NCBI GenBank assembly: GCA_030374765.1
Contig: JARGXX010000001.1
Coordinates: 620,001 to 684,000, forward strand
Source of the DNA: Agarophyton chilense
Taxonomy: Eukaryota; Rhodophyta; Florideophyceae; Gracilariales; Gracilariaceae
Length of the DNA stretch: 64,000 bases
Direction of reading: 5' to 3'
The translations under genes and the position numbers were made by a program. The notes below the pieces were generated by a model, which was not told the DNA's origin, ran no database searches, and was given only the letters and a program-made list of their open reading frames with translations. Positions 12,031-21,068 of this stretch are shown in pieces; the stretch's first letter is position 1, and every line of letters starts with the position of its first letter.

Positions 12031-12610
12031 AAATGCTAGGCTGCACAAAAACCCCACACTGATGGCAGCTTTTTAGCACAGCTAGACTGCAGACACACGT
12101 GCAACACAGCACTAAGCAAAGTACCGGCCGGCGTCGCACCGGAGAGTGAAGAGAACGGCCACCGTTGTCCGTCACAGTACTAATATAATCAGACCGGACC
12201 TGTACCGAATGGACAGAACTGTACGAAGTCACTCAGCCAGCCGATCAAAGCACGAGGCTCTACCAGCTATTATGCTCTCAGCCAATCATCTTTCTAACTA
12301 ATACATAATTAGCCAATCAGAAGGCGAGGCGCAACATTGCAAACCTCAACGCCAATAAACAATAGCTTAATTATTATATTAGTGGAGTGCAACTGTAGGG
12401 CCAATGTGCTCAAAGCTGCTCGCGTTTCACTTGTGCGTTTTATACGCCTCACAAATATGTTACAGATGTGCAGAGCTTGTAGATCATATTAATTGCCAAG
12501 TACAAAGAATTAAAATTGGCCTCACATGAGGCCATCGGTCTAATTGACACTAGCCAGAATTAGGACAAAATCGGGTTTACTGTAAGCGATCCGATTTGCA
12601 GGAAGCATGC
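12031..12610. other. AT-rich spacer between copia relic and gene island
   Basis: Downstream of the copia relic. It probably includes the element's 3' flank, but I could not define an LTR. The last about 300 bases are AT-rich with CCAAT-like motifs (GCCAATCA, GCCAATAAAC) and may be the promoter of the NSRP1-like gene. Confidence 0.35.
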
Positions 12611-12697
12611 ATGCTGCTGTTCTGTTCACAGAAAGCACTCACTCGGGCGGCACCACGTGATTCCGCCACCACTTCATTCGCTGCGCGCAACCGCGCC

Positions 12698-13540
12698 ATG
12701 TTCGACAAGCTCTCCTGTTCTTCTTCTTCTTCCTCCTCCTCTTCCACGAAGAAATCCAAAACGCCTTTCAACGCCGTAAAGGAGGCCGCAAGCATCATCT
12801 CACGCAGAAGAAAGCTCCCTACAAACCCAGACCTGCAGCAGCAAATCGAGCACATCTTTTCACAGCCCGTACAGCGCAATGAAGCGCGCAATGAGCCGCG
12901 AAAAAGTCGCTACGTCGCAAAATTGGTCCAAAATGCAAAGCGAAGAAAGGAGGAAGCACAGCTTGTGCTTGAACGGCGCATGATTAGAGAGAGGGAGAAG
13001 GAACAACATTTATTTGGACACACGGAACGTTTCGTCACACCGGCGTATAAGAAACGACTTGAGGATAATGAGCGTTTGGCAAGCGTCGAGTCGCACGAAC
13101 AAAGTGAACAACCTTCTGCGCACAACGTGTCGCAGTTTTATACGGCGCTGCTACACAACAAAACCATCAACGCAAACGAAACGGACTCCGAGCGCAGTCA
13201 ACCCACCGCGCACATTGAGCCCGCGACGAACAAAGCAGCTCAAGAAAAGCTCGCCTCTAGAACCACCTCGCAGCATTCTCACTCACCGTCAACCGCGATA
13301 AAACAGCCTGCCGGAGACGACCGACGCGCAACCACAAAAGATTCGAAATCAGTCATCCCCGGCGCCATTGCAACACACCAAACTCCTTCACCGCAGCCCC
13401 GCACGCAACAGAAACCATCCCAAAAAAGGCTACCAAACAAGAAGCGCGGCGTTCGTCGCAACACCCCGCAATCAATCGAAGCTTATCGACAGCGCTACTT
13501 TGCACGAAGAGCCAAGCGTCTGGCGGAAAAAAAGTCATGA
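12698..13540 (+). CDS. NSRP1: NSRP1/CCDC55-like nuclear speckle splicing regulator
   Basis: A 280-residue, intron-free protein. In animals NSRP1 is a nuclear speckle protein that influences splice-site choice. The family's core is visible: a basic coiled segment beginning YVAKLVQNA, an ERRMIREREKEQ stretch, then FVTPAYKKRLE and, further on, SQFYTALLHNK, matching the family's conserved N-terminal domain in order and spacing. A serine run (about residues 7-15, TCC/TTC codons) precedes it. The C-terminus ends in a basic YRQRYFARRAKR helix, also a family feature. An alternative in-frame ATG at 12,611 would add 29 residues; I prefer 12,698 because it lies just ahead of the conserved part. It is convergent with the ABC1 kinase gene. 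Confidence 0.8.
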   Translation: MFDKLSCSSSSSSSSSTKKSKTPFNAVKEAASIISRRRKLPTNPDLQQQIEHIFSQPVQRNEARNEPRKSRYVAKLVQNAKRRKEEAQLVLERRMIREREKEQHLFGHTERFVTPAYKKRLEDNERLASVESHEQSEQPSAHNVSQFYTALLHNKTINANETDSERSQPTAHIEPATNKAAQEKLASRTTSQHSHSPSTAIKQPAGDDRRATTKDSKSVIPGAIATHQTPSPQPRTQQKPSQKRLPNKKRGVRRNTPQSIEAYRQRYFARRAKRLAEKKS

Positions 13541-14059
13541 CGTGCCACAAACAAACCCCCAATTATATATATACAAAGGTAAAGCACAACGCCCTCTCCA
13601 AGGACATGTGCTTGTAAGCCAGTCTGCATGTCCGTCCATCCTTCCTCGCGACGAAGCTTTTGCGCAGCTCTGGAGCTTCTCCGCCCGGTGGCAGCAACAG
13701 CGCTTGGATGCGCAGCTAGACAATGGGGGGCGAAACAGTTTCACGTATCCAATATATGTAGACGATGAGAGCAGTTGCAAAACTTGGGCTTTTTACGATC
13801 GCCACTACACAGTTAAGATTGAAGGGAAGTAGGAACTTCATTAGCTCTATGATTGCCAGCCCAAGCCGGACGCGACGACAACATGACGGCGTGGCTAGTG
13901 AAGAAAGACGTCTGTATACAAAGAGAGAAACAGGGAGAAACAACAAGAGAAAGACTAGAGAAAGACTAGAGTAAGCGTGCCCCCCACAACTGATCCACAT
14001 GTCTCCTAACGCAAAAACAAAAAAAAGAACAAACATTTTTTGAACAGCTCCCAAATCGC
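13541..14059. other. Convergent intergenic region
   Basis: Between the 3' ends of the NSRP1-like and ABC1 kinase genes. It holds short open frames only, and A-rich stretches near 14,020-14,040 that could serve 3' end formation. No other feature seen. Confidence 0.5.
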
Positions 14060-16258
14060 TCATCCCCCCCCTCTCACATACTTTCTCAGCCTAGCGTCCA
14101 AAGCTCGATACTTGATAATACCGATGACCAACTTGACGGCGAAGAGAGCCGCAAGCAGCCACAAAATTTTAGCTTGGAGAGCAAAGCGTTCCGCAGAAGC
14201 CGTGAGCATCAGCGCCATGTTGGAGAACGTTGTGGCGCCCAGCGCCAGGGCCATGTTGCTCTGCATGAGAGAAACTCGCTTGAAGGCGCGTTCGGACTCG
14301 AGTACGCGCACGCGAAGCTTCAAATCACCCGACTCCATTCGTCTCACTGTCTCTTCAATGTACGCCGTCTTTCGCGGCTGCGTCACAACTGCATTCAAGT
14401 CTTTGTTTCGCCATCCCAGCTTCTTGCGGAACGCATTGATGGCCGTGACGGTTGCAGAGCCGTCCTTGAGGTCGATAAGCTCCTTGAGATAGGGGCCGGC
14501 AATAATAGTGAGGTCATACTTGGGATACAACCCCTTGCCGATGCCTTCCAAAGTGGTGAACGATCTAAAGACAAAGGTAAATACAGGGGGGAAGTTGAAG
14601 CATCCGTCGTCGCCAAGCGCAATGAGGTCTTCGCCAATGGAGTCCAGACGCTTGAGCATCTCGGAGCGCTTTTCCTCTTTGCTTTTCTTGCGGTTTTCGT
14701 TGTCAAGATTGGTGCGAAACAGCGAAAGAAAGTAGCGACCAACCTTTTCGACGGTGATGCGGTCTGCGGACGGCTTGAGCACTCCCATGAGCTGCATGCC
14801 GTTGCATATCTGTCGAACGTTGCCCTCGTAGATGGCAAAGACAACGTCCACGAGCCCTCGCTTGATGTGAGGCTCAAATGTACTCATCATGCCGAAGTCA
14901 TAGTAGATAAGCCTGCCGCCGGCGACGGCGTCGACGGCAAGATTGCCGCAGTGCGGGTCGGTGTGGAAGTAGCCGTGTCGCAGCAGCTGAGTCAAATAAC
15001 TCTCCGCGCTTCTCTCGGCAAGTAACTTGCGGTCCAGGCCCGCGCTGTCAATGGCATCGTAGTCGTTGATCTTGATGCCAGGCACATACTCCATGGTGAG
15101 GACCTTTTCGGTGGTGCGGTCCCGGTACACGGCGGGAACCTTGACCCAATCGACGTTTGCAAAGTTTTGGCGAAAGCGATCGGCGTTGGAGGCCTCGTTG
15201 AGATAGTCAATCTCCTCGTAGAGCAGTTTTGCGCTCTCATCGTAAATCTGGAGCCAATTGCGCGAGGCGCCGTCGGTCTTGGGGTCGAGCTTGTCGAGAA
15301 TGAAGGCGAGCAGCCTAAGGTTCTTGAGGTCGACGTCGAAGAGCTGTCGTAAACCGGCGCGCTGAATCTTGACGGCGACGGGCTGTCCTTTGTACACGGC
15401 GCGGTGAACCTGACCCAGACTGGCGGCGGCGATGGGGTTCATTTCAAAGGAGTCGAAAAGCTGATGCAGCGGGGCGTTGAACTCGGCCTCGATGACGTCG
15501 ACGGCACGCTGGCCCGAGAAGGGCGGGACGCGGTCCTGCAGGACGGAGAGCTGGTCGATGTACTCCTTGGGGACGACGTCGACGCGCGTGGAAAGCAGCT
15601 GGCCCAGTTTGATGAAGGTGGGCCCGAGCGTAAGCAGCCCGCGCTTGAGGCGTGCGGCCTGGCGGCGGCGGGCGGCGGCAAGTTGAGTGGGGTCTTGCAG
15701 CTTTCGGATGTTGAGCTCGGCGAAGAGCATGCGGATGAAGAAGAGCCAAATCTCGAAGGTGCGGGCGATGGCGTTGGACTTGCGGCGGGTGAGCCAGGCG
15801 GCGTGGACGTCGACTACGTCGTCTCCGGGCGCAAAGTGCAGCGCAGCAGAGGCGGTGGCGGTGGTGACGGGGTCGGTGGTGATTCCAGCCGTGGCGACGA
15901 GGCCATCGTCGGCAGGGGCAGCGGGCGGCACAGGCGGCACGGGCGGCACGGGCAGCGGCAATGGCAATGGAGACGGGGGCAGTTGCAGCTCGTCGGCGGT
16001 GGGGCGGAAGGCATCGACAACAGCACGCTCCCTGCGCGACGGGCGTGGGACGGTGTTGGCGTCTGCAGCAGCGGCGGCGGCAGCAGAAGCGTCAGACGGC
16101 TTGAAGGCAGCGTCTCCGGTGGAAACGGCTCGCGGCACGCAGCGCGGACGCGAAAGGCGCGACGTACGCGCGCAGCGGCGCGCAAAGCGCGACGGTGCAC
16201 CTGTCGCAGGGGCTTGCCAGCGCAACGAAGACGGCGACAAGCCAACAAAGGCGTGCAT
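14060..16258 (-). CDS. ABC1K/UbiB-family atypical kinase, probably plastid-targeted
   Basis: A 732-residue member of the ABC1 (ADCK/UbiB) atypical kinase family, which supports prenylquinone metabolism in mitochondria and plastids. The family signatures are all present: the KxGQ segment (FIKLGQLLSTR, K217-Q220), the alanine-rich nucleotide loop (AAASLGQVH, 277-285), the VAVK lysine (K297), the catalytic HTDPHCGN (432-439) and the DFG triad (454-456). Residues 1-45 are rich in Arg, Ser and Ala without acidic residues, like a transit peptide, followed by an Ala/Pro-rich low-complexity linker to about 145. Two hydrophobic segments near the C-terminus (about 665-722) may anchor it to a membrane. 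The ATG at 16,258 is the natural start. Which plastid subfamily (plastoglobule or other) it belongs to cannot be settled here. Confidence 0.93.
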   Translation of the reverse strand: MHAFVGLSPSSLRWQAPATGAPSRFARRCARTSRLSRPRCVPRAVSTGDAAFKPSDASAAAAAAADANTVPRPSRRERAVVDAFRPTADELQLPPSPLPLPLPVPPVPPVPPAAPADDGLVATAGITTDPVTTATASAALHFAPGDDVVDVHAAWLTRRKSNAIARTFEIWLFFIRMLFAELNIRKLQDPTQLAAARRRQAARLKRGLLTLGPTFIKLGQLLSTRVDVVPKEYIDQLSVLQDRVPPFSGQRAVDVIEAEFNAPLHQLFDSFEMNPIAAASLGQVHRAVYKGQPVAVKIQRAGLRQLFDVDLKNLRLLAFILDKLDPKTDGASRNWLQIYDESAKLLYEEIDYLNEASNADRFRQNFANVDWVKVPAVYRDRTTEKVLTMEYVPGIKINDYDAIDSAGLDRKLLAERSAESYLTQLLRHGYFHTDPHCGNLAVDAVAGGRLIYYDFGMMSTFEPHIKRGLVDVVFAIYEGNVRQICNGMQLMGVLKPSADRITVEKVGRYFLSLFRTNLDNENRKKSKEEKRSEMLKRLDSIGEDLIALGDDGCFNFPPVFTFVFRSFTTLEGIGKGLYPKYDLTIIAGPYLKELIDLKDGSATVTAINAFRKKLGWRNKDLNAVVTQPRKTAYIEETVRRMESGDLKLRVRVLESERAFKRVSLMQSNMALALGATTFSNMALMLTASAERFALQAKILWLLAALFAVKLVIGIIKYRALDARLRKYVRGGG

Positions 16259-16271
16259 CGCGGGGGGGAGA

Positions 16272-16348
<77 letters not shown>

Positions 16349-16766
16349 GCGAGGAGCGAGGAGCGAGGCGGAGGGACGTGTGGTTTTTCACTTCACGAGG
16401 ATGGTCACGATGCGCATTGCACGTGGTGGTGGGGGTGATGGCGGGGCACACGCGCTGCGCGCTGGCAGCTTGGACCACCATGAGCGCTGCACACCACAGG
16501 GTTTTTCCGTGCGCGTTGCGCACGCGCTGTGCGGCGCGTGGCGCGCCAGCGGGTGGCTGTGCTGCGCGGCGGGAGCGCGGCGCTGATGCTCGGCGGCGCC
16601 ACGCGTGGACTGCGTGGACTGCGTGGACTGCGTGGACTGCGTGGACTGCGTGGTGGACGTGGCGACACGCAAGGCGGCGTGGGGCAGAAAGGCACGCGAA
16701 GGAACGGAGGCGCGGAAAGGCAAAGACCTTCGTCACGCCGCGCGGCGGCGTGAACGTCGGCGTGAG
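16259..16766. promoter_or_regulatory. GC-rich bidirectional promoter region with trinucleotide repeats
   Basis: Divergent upstream region shared by the ABC1 kinase (-) and HROB-like (+) genes. Immediately upstream of the kinase ATG is a run of about 15 GGC units (16,272-16,318), followed by about 9-10 GAC units (16,319-16,348). A tandem nine-base repeat, GTGGACTGC, with five to six copies lies at about 16,604-16,655. The region is very GC-rich compared with the AT-rich flanks of the gene island. No TATA box was recognised. Confidence 0.5.
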
Positions 16767-17810
16767 ATGCGCATCCCCGGGCCGGCCGGCGCGGCGGCGG
16801 CGGCGGCAGCAGCAGCGCGCGCCGAGACAACGCGCGCCGAGACAACGCGCGCCGAGACGACGAGTGTGGAGACGACGAGTGTGGAGACGACGTCGGGCGG
16901 CGACGGCGAAGAGGCGTTCACCTCGCGCGCGTGGCGCGCCATGCTGCACGCGCACGCGCGCGCCCCGCTCACCGCGTCGCTGGCGCTTCTGCTGAGAATG
17001 GCGGCCGCGCCGACGGCGCGCGCGTCGGCCGCGCTTCCCGTCGTGGTGCGCGCGGCGACGTCAGTTGGACACGACGTTGCGCTACAGGTGTTCGACCCCA
17101 CGCTACCGCACGCGCGCGCCACCGTGCACGACCGATATCTACACGCCGCGCTGCGCGCCCGTCTTCAACAGGGCGCTGTGCTTGTGTTGCGCGACGTTTC
17201 GGCCGCGCTGCTGCGCCGTCAGACGTCGCCCTTCGTCGCCCCGCGCCCCGCCGAGCTGCACATGTTTGTGTCTGCCGCTAACGTTGTCGACGTCTTCACC
17301 CCCTCCACGCGCCGCGCCCTCGCCCCGCTTCCCGTCCCGCACGCGCTGCGCGTCTACTCGCCTGCGGCCGCGCGCCCGCCGCCCTTGTCCTTGCCACCGC
17401 CGCCGTTGGTGCTGGCCTCGCCCACAAGTCGCGCTTCCGCGCGCACTTCCGCGCGCACTTCCGCGCGCACGCCGCGCGCTCTCCCCCCTGCTGTGGCCCG
17501 TCGCGTTCACAAGCCGTTGTGCGCGGCGCGCACGCGTGTCTTGTCTGCTGCGCGCGCGCGCGTCGCGATGGCGGCCGCCGCCGCGAGCAACACCACGACG
17601 CCGACCACAACCACAGTGGCTGCCGTGCCGCCCGACGCCGCCTTGGACAGCGTCCTGGCCACGCTGGACGTCGACGCCATCGTGCACGCCCGCCGCCCTC
17701 ATCTTCCGTCCGCGTCCCAACCGCCCCCACCGCCCTCTAAACCGCACCTGTCCGCCCTCGATGCCCAACACGTCGACGCCCTCTTCGATGACCATTCCCA
17801 CCGCTTGTAA
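16767..17810 (+). CDS. HROB: HROB (MCM8IP)-like OB-fold recombination protein
   Basis: A 347-residue intron-free protein. HROB recruits the MCM8-MCM9 helicase during homologous recombination. Supporting features are an RIPGPAG motif at residues 2-8, matching the conserved R-x-PGPAG start of the family's core domain, then an OB-fold region at about 95-175. That region has the pattern of strands VALQVFDP, ARATVHDRYL, QQGAVLVLRDVSA and ELHMFVSAANVVDVFTP, corresponding to the family's 'DPTG..GT.H', 'L.PGSVLLLK.V' and 'YLNVT.NNLV.I' blocks. Short tandem repeats code for RAETT and SVETT (about 19-45) and for SART (about 225-235). The C-terminal half is low-complexity. The protein is shorter than animal HROB because the long disordered N-terminus is missing. 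The ATG at 16,767 is the first in-frame start. Confidence 0.72.
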   Translation: MRIPGPAGAAAAAAAAARAETTRAETTRAETTSVETTSVETTSGGDGEEAFTSRAWRAMLHAHARAPLTASLALLLRMAAAPTARASAALPVVVRAATSVGHDVALQVFDPTLPHARATVHDRYLHAALRARLQQGAVLVLRDVSAALLRRQTSPFVAPRPAELHMFVSAANVVDVFTPSTRRALAPLPVPHALRVYSPAAARPPPLSLPPPPLVLASPTSRASARTSARTSARTPRALPPAVARRVHKPLCAARTRVLSAARARVAMAAAAASNTTTPTTTTVAAVPPDAALDSVLATLDVDAIVHARRPHLPSASQPPPPPSKPHLSALDAQHVDALFDDHSHRL

Positions 17811-17837
17811 CCTACTCGCCGCCAACGCCCGTTGCCT

Positions 17838-19382
17838 TTATCGTCGATAGTAATACCGGTCAAACTTAAACCACAGCTGTAACACACCCTTGTCAAACGA
17901 GCACCGGTACCCTCGTCGGTGCGATGTCACCCACCGCCCGTTCACTATCTTGAACGCAATGTCCTGGTACGGCGGTCCGGCGTGAAACGTGATGATCACA
18001 ACCTCCGCCCTCTCCGTCTTGCTGATTGTGAACCACGGTGTCTGCGACGCGTCCATCAGGTCGGGGTACAAGATGTTGAACATGTACCCCTGCACTGTTT
18101 TCGGAGGCGGATTGTCGTGATCGTAGTGAGTCCGATTGTACTTGGTCCACCGATACCCGCTCAGCACCTTGTTCACGTACTTTGGTTTCCGTGCCCGATA
18201 CTTGTCATTACCCCAATTGTACCAACTGCCGCTTCGTTTGGGAGCTTCCACCTCGTCCTTAAACTCCTCCTCCTCCTCCTCCTCGCCTCCCAAACCACTC
18301 GCCACCCCGTCGTCGCCCAATCGCTCATTGTCTCCCCTACCCTGCCCTCCTTTTTTCTTTTCTCTGCGCCCTGTCGTTCTATCCTCCTTTCGCGGCCGCT
18401 TTTCCTCTCGTTGTTGCCGTTCCATCCATAGCATTTCACTCAGTTCCTTCAGTCTCATCGACGCAACGCGTGCCTGAATTTTCCCCAACGCAGCCTGCCA
18501 GAAATCTACCTCTGCCAACGTTGCGTCCGCACTGTCCCCCCCGTGCCCCCCGTGTTTCAGCCTCATGTCGATTTCGGTTTCCATTTCGCGCAGCTTCGAA
18601 ATCGACTTGCCCTGTAACAACCGCTCAACGTCGCTGCCCACCGCGTTCAACACACCCTCCTCCCCACTCGCCCTCAAACGCTCCAGTCGCTCTTGAACGC
18701 ACACTCGCACACACTGCCAGAATTCCAATCGTATACCGCGGTTCCATACTGCATTGTCTTCTCCGCTGTCAAAGTCCACCACGTAATCGAGCTCATCTTC
18801 CACTCCATCCGCCAGTTTCTGAACTCGCGCCACTCCCAACCCCTCCAAAAAGTTATCCATGTGCAGCACTGTCACATCGCTATGCACGTCGAGCCGAACG
18901 TACTTTGCAAACAAGTCTATGCCCACTGGGCGGTTCTCGCCTATTCGAATCGCCTGACGCACAAAATGCTGCTTGCCGTGAAACGAAGCCTCGTTTTTGT
19001 GCCACCCCTCGTTCATCTGCGCCTCCTTTTCTCTCGCAATCTGCACTTGTTCTGCCTCGCGTTCTTCGCGTTCTTGCTCTCGTTGCTCCCGCCTTCGCTT
19101 GGCGGCTACCAGTTCGTCTTGCAGTTCTGCGCGTTGGCGCTCTTGTGCCTCTTCTGCGTTGATTCCCTTTTTGCGAAGCATTTCAACTTTTTTGCGCCAT
19201 ACAAACGGAGCTTCGCCGTTGTCGCTGTCTGTCCTTGCGCGTTTTGCAAAACGTTGTGACCCATCGCTGTCGTTCCGATCCGGTGGCGCTTCCCCTTCGT
19301 CTCGGTGGCGACGACGTTCTTGTCCCCGCTGACAACTCTGTTCCTCGCCTTTTCTCATGCCGCCCGCCTTACCTGAGAGCAT
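17838..19382 (-). CDS. CACTIN: Cactin homologue, spliceosome-associated
   Basis: A 514-residue protein with the unmistakable C-terminal Cactin domain (about 390-514): a KYVNKVLSGYRWTKYNRTHYD block, then IITFHAGPPYQDIAFKIVN and a terminal FKFDRYYYRR. The mid domain (about 130-320) follows a highly charged coiled coil (about 60-130). A glutamate run at about residues 366-372 is coded by CTC repeats near 18,264-18,285. Cactin acts with the spliceosome; in plants and animals it is needed for correct splicing of many transcripts. The gene is convergent with the HROB-like gene (27 bases apart) and divergent from clpP, and no intron is needed to read it through. Confidence 0.96.
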   Translation of the reverse strand: MLSGKAGGMRKGEEQSCQRGQERRRHRDEGEAPPDRNDSDGSQRFAKRARTDSDNGEAPFVWRKKVEMLRKKGINAEEAQERQRAELQDELVAAKRRREQREQEREEREAEQVQIAREKEAQMNEGWHKNEASFHGKQHFVRQAIRIGENRPVGIDLFAKYVRLDVHSDVTVLHMDNFLEGLGVARVQKLADGVEDELDYVVDFDSGEDNAVWNRGIRLEFWQCVRVCVQERLERLRASGEEGVLNAVGSDVERLLQGKSISKLREMETEIDMRLKHGGHGGDSADATLAEVDFWQAALGKIQARVASMRLKELSEMLWMERQQREEKRPRKEDRTTGRREKKKGGQGRGDNERLGDDGVASGLGGEEEEEEEFKDEVEAPKRSGSWYNWGNDKYRARKPKYVNKVLSGYRWTKYNRTHYDHDNPPPKTVQGYMFNILYPDLMDASQTPWFTISKTERAEVVIITFHAGPPYQDIAFKIVNGRWVTSHRRGYRCSFDKGVLQLWFKFDRYYYRR

Positions 19383-19807
19383 GACTCTGGCCGAAGCAAT
19401 TCAGTCGTGGAACCGGTCGCCTTTGTATACCAACGGTACACTAGCCTAGACTAGTTATAGCCGGTTCGTGAAACAGACGCGCAAGGGAGTTGCGCCATTG
19501 TGGATTTAATTATCTAATTATTCCAATTACACCGAGCTTGCCACTTCTGCCGGTTCATTGATAACAGATCTCCTGTCACCGACTGGCTCTTACGATCTCC
19601 TCATATGTATCATCTGCAACCAACATGAACCGTTGACTGCTAAACGGCCAGCCGAGCCAAACTAACAATCTCCAACACCCACTTCACAAATCTCGCAAGC
19701 AGCAACGCATGCTTCCAGCATCTACCGGAAACGATCAACCACCCCCGCAGAGGAACCCAACAATCCCCAAAACGCTCAAAGTGAAGTGTCACTCATTCAC
19801 AAACACA
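19383..19807. promoter_or_regulatory. Divergent upstream region of Cactin and clpP genes
   Basis: A 425-base region between two divergent genes, more AT-rich than the genes, and presumably carrying both promoters. No TATA box at a convincing distance was recognised. An upstream in-frame ATG at 19,709 could lengthen ClpP by 33 residues. Confidence 0.4.
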
Positions 19808-20599
19808 ATGCCTGTCGCGTTCGCCCTCCCCTTATCCTCGCCCTCCTTCCGCGGTCGCAGTCTCCGCACTTGCTGCGAAAAGGGCTCACGTTCATTCGCG
19901 AAACCGCCGAGAATGTCCGTGAAAATGGTCCCAGAACCCAGTCCCCAGCCGCCGGCCGACCCACCAAAGCCTGATGCACCCCCTTCTGTACCGCCACCAG
20001 TGCCCATGGTTGCCGTTGGAGACAACTCACAAATGGACATTTACTCCCGCCTCGCAAAAGATCGTATTCTACTCCTTGGTCGCCCGGTCGACGATGAGGT
20101 TGCAAACTCGCTTGTGGCCCAAATGCTTTTCCTTGCATCCGAAGACCCGGATAAGGATATCACTATCTACATCAACTCCCCGGGCGGAAGTGTATCCGCT
20201 GGCCTTGCTATTTATGACACAATGCAATTCATTCCCTGCGATGTGCAAACAATTTGCTTTGGCACAGCGGCCAGTATGGGTGCTTTTCTACTTGGCGCCG
20301 GTACAAAAGGAAAGAGGAAGAGCCTTCCGAATGCCCGTATCATGATTCATCAACCGCTTGGAGGAGCACAAGGACAGGCCGCCGATATTGAAATTCAAGC
20401 CAAGGAAATCCTCTTTGTCAAGGCTCTGCTGAACGGATACATGGCTGACTTTACCGGCCAGCCCATGGAAAAGATCGAGATGGATACGGACCGTGATTTC
20501 TTTATGACCGCAATTGATGCACAAGAGTACGGTATTATTGATGAAGTTATCAAGACAAAGGTTGATGTTCCGGTACTAAAGAGGCCCTCTCTTGTGTAA
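19808..20599 (+). CDS. clpP: ATP-dependent Clp protease proteolytic subunit ClpP, plastid type
   Basis: A 263-residue serine protease subunit of the Clp complex, which degrades unfolded or tagged proteins together with a ClpC/ClpX chaperone. The catalytic triad is complete: Ser156 in GTAASMGAF, His181 in MIHQPLGG and Asp230 in DTDRDFFM. The SPGGSV loop that lines the oxyanion hole is present, as is the C-terminal EYGIIDEVI. Residues 1-40 form a basic, hydroxylated, acid-free extension like a plastid transit peptide, followed by a proline-rich linker to about 68. I chose the ATG at 19,808 because it begins that extension; 19,709 is an in-frame alternative. Nuclear coding with a transit peptide indicates a plastid-bearing host. 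Confidence 0.95.
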   Translation: MPVAFALPLSSPSFRGRSLRTCCEKGSRSFAKPPRMSVKMVPEPSPQPPADPPKPDAPPSVPPPVPMVAVGDNSQMDIYSRLAKDRILLLGRPVDDEVANSLVAQMLFLASEDPDKDITIYINSPGGSVSAGLAIYDTMQFIPCDVQTICFGTAASMGAFLLGAGTKGKRKSLPNARIMIHQPLGGAQGQAADIEIQAKEILFVKALLNGYMADFTGQPMEKIEMDTDRDFFMTAIDAQEYGIIDEVIKTKVDVPVLKRPSLV

Positions 20600-21068
20600 C
20601 TGAAGTTAGCCCACATGTTGCGCGAACTGAACCTTGTAAACGCATCAATGCTTCCTTTGACCTCAAACACATGTCCAATTCCCATCGAAAATTCTCTGCA
20701 TCCTCGACCATTAGCCGCTATGCGCCCCCTCGTAAGTGTCCAAACGCGGCTAGAATCAAATGCTCCGCTATCCATCCCTTCAAAAACAGTGTACATTACA
20801 CAAGTTTAAGAGAAATTTGTTTCGTTCACTCTGGTGTGTGTATGCCGATGTCGTCGTTTCACAGACACAATTTCTGTCTCTACTGCTTGTACCGTACGGG
20901 ACTAAAAAATAGACAACACACGACCTTGACACGCAAGTCTAGCGAGAATCTGAAAATGCCACATTACAAGTGCTCCAGAGATTGATGCGCGAATAACGTT
21001 GTTCTCTCCTCCGCTTACCAGAAACAATGGAGCGTGCGTGAGCCAACATAATTCTAGCGCACGTGACG
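20600..21068. other. Convergent intergenic region
   Basis: Between the 3' ends of clpP and the coiled-coil protein gene. No convincing coding sequence or repeat. CATAATTCTAGC/GCTAGAATTATG-type AT-rich sequence lies near 21,048 but has no clear function. Confidence 0.45.

Noticed and set aside
13368-13832. A 154-codon plus-strand frame overlapping the end of the NSRP1-like gene
   Set aside because: It overlaps the conserved NSRP1 C-terminus in another frame and has no recognisable protein features.
15404-16586. Long plus-strand open frames opposite the ABC1 kinase gene
   Set aside because: They are shadows in GC-rich DNA. The minus strand encodes a complete kinase with all motifs, and the plus frames are low-complexity Gly/Arg/Ser.
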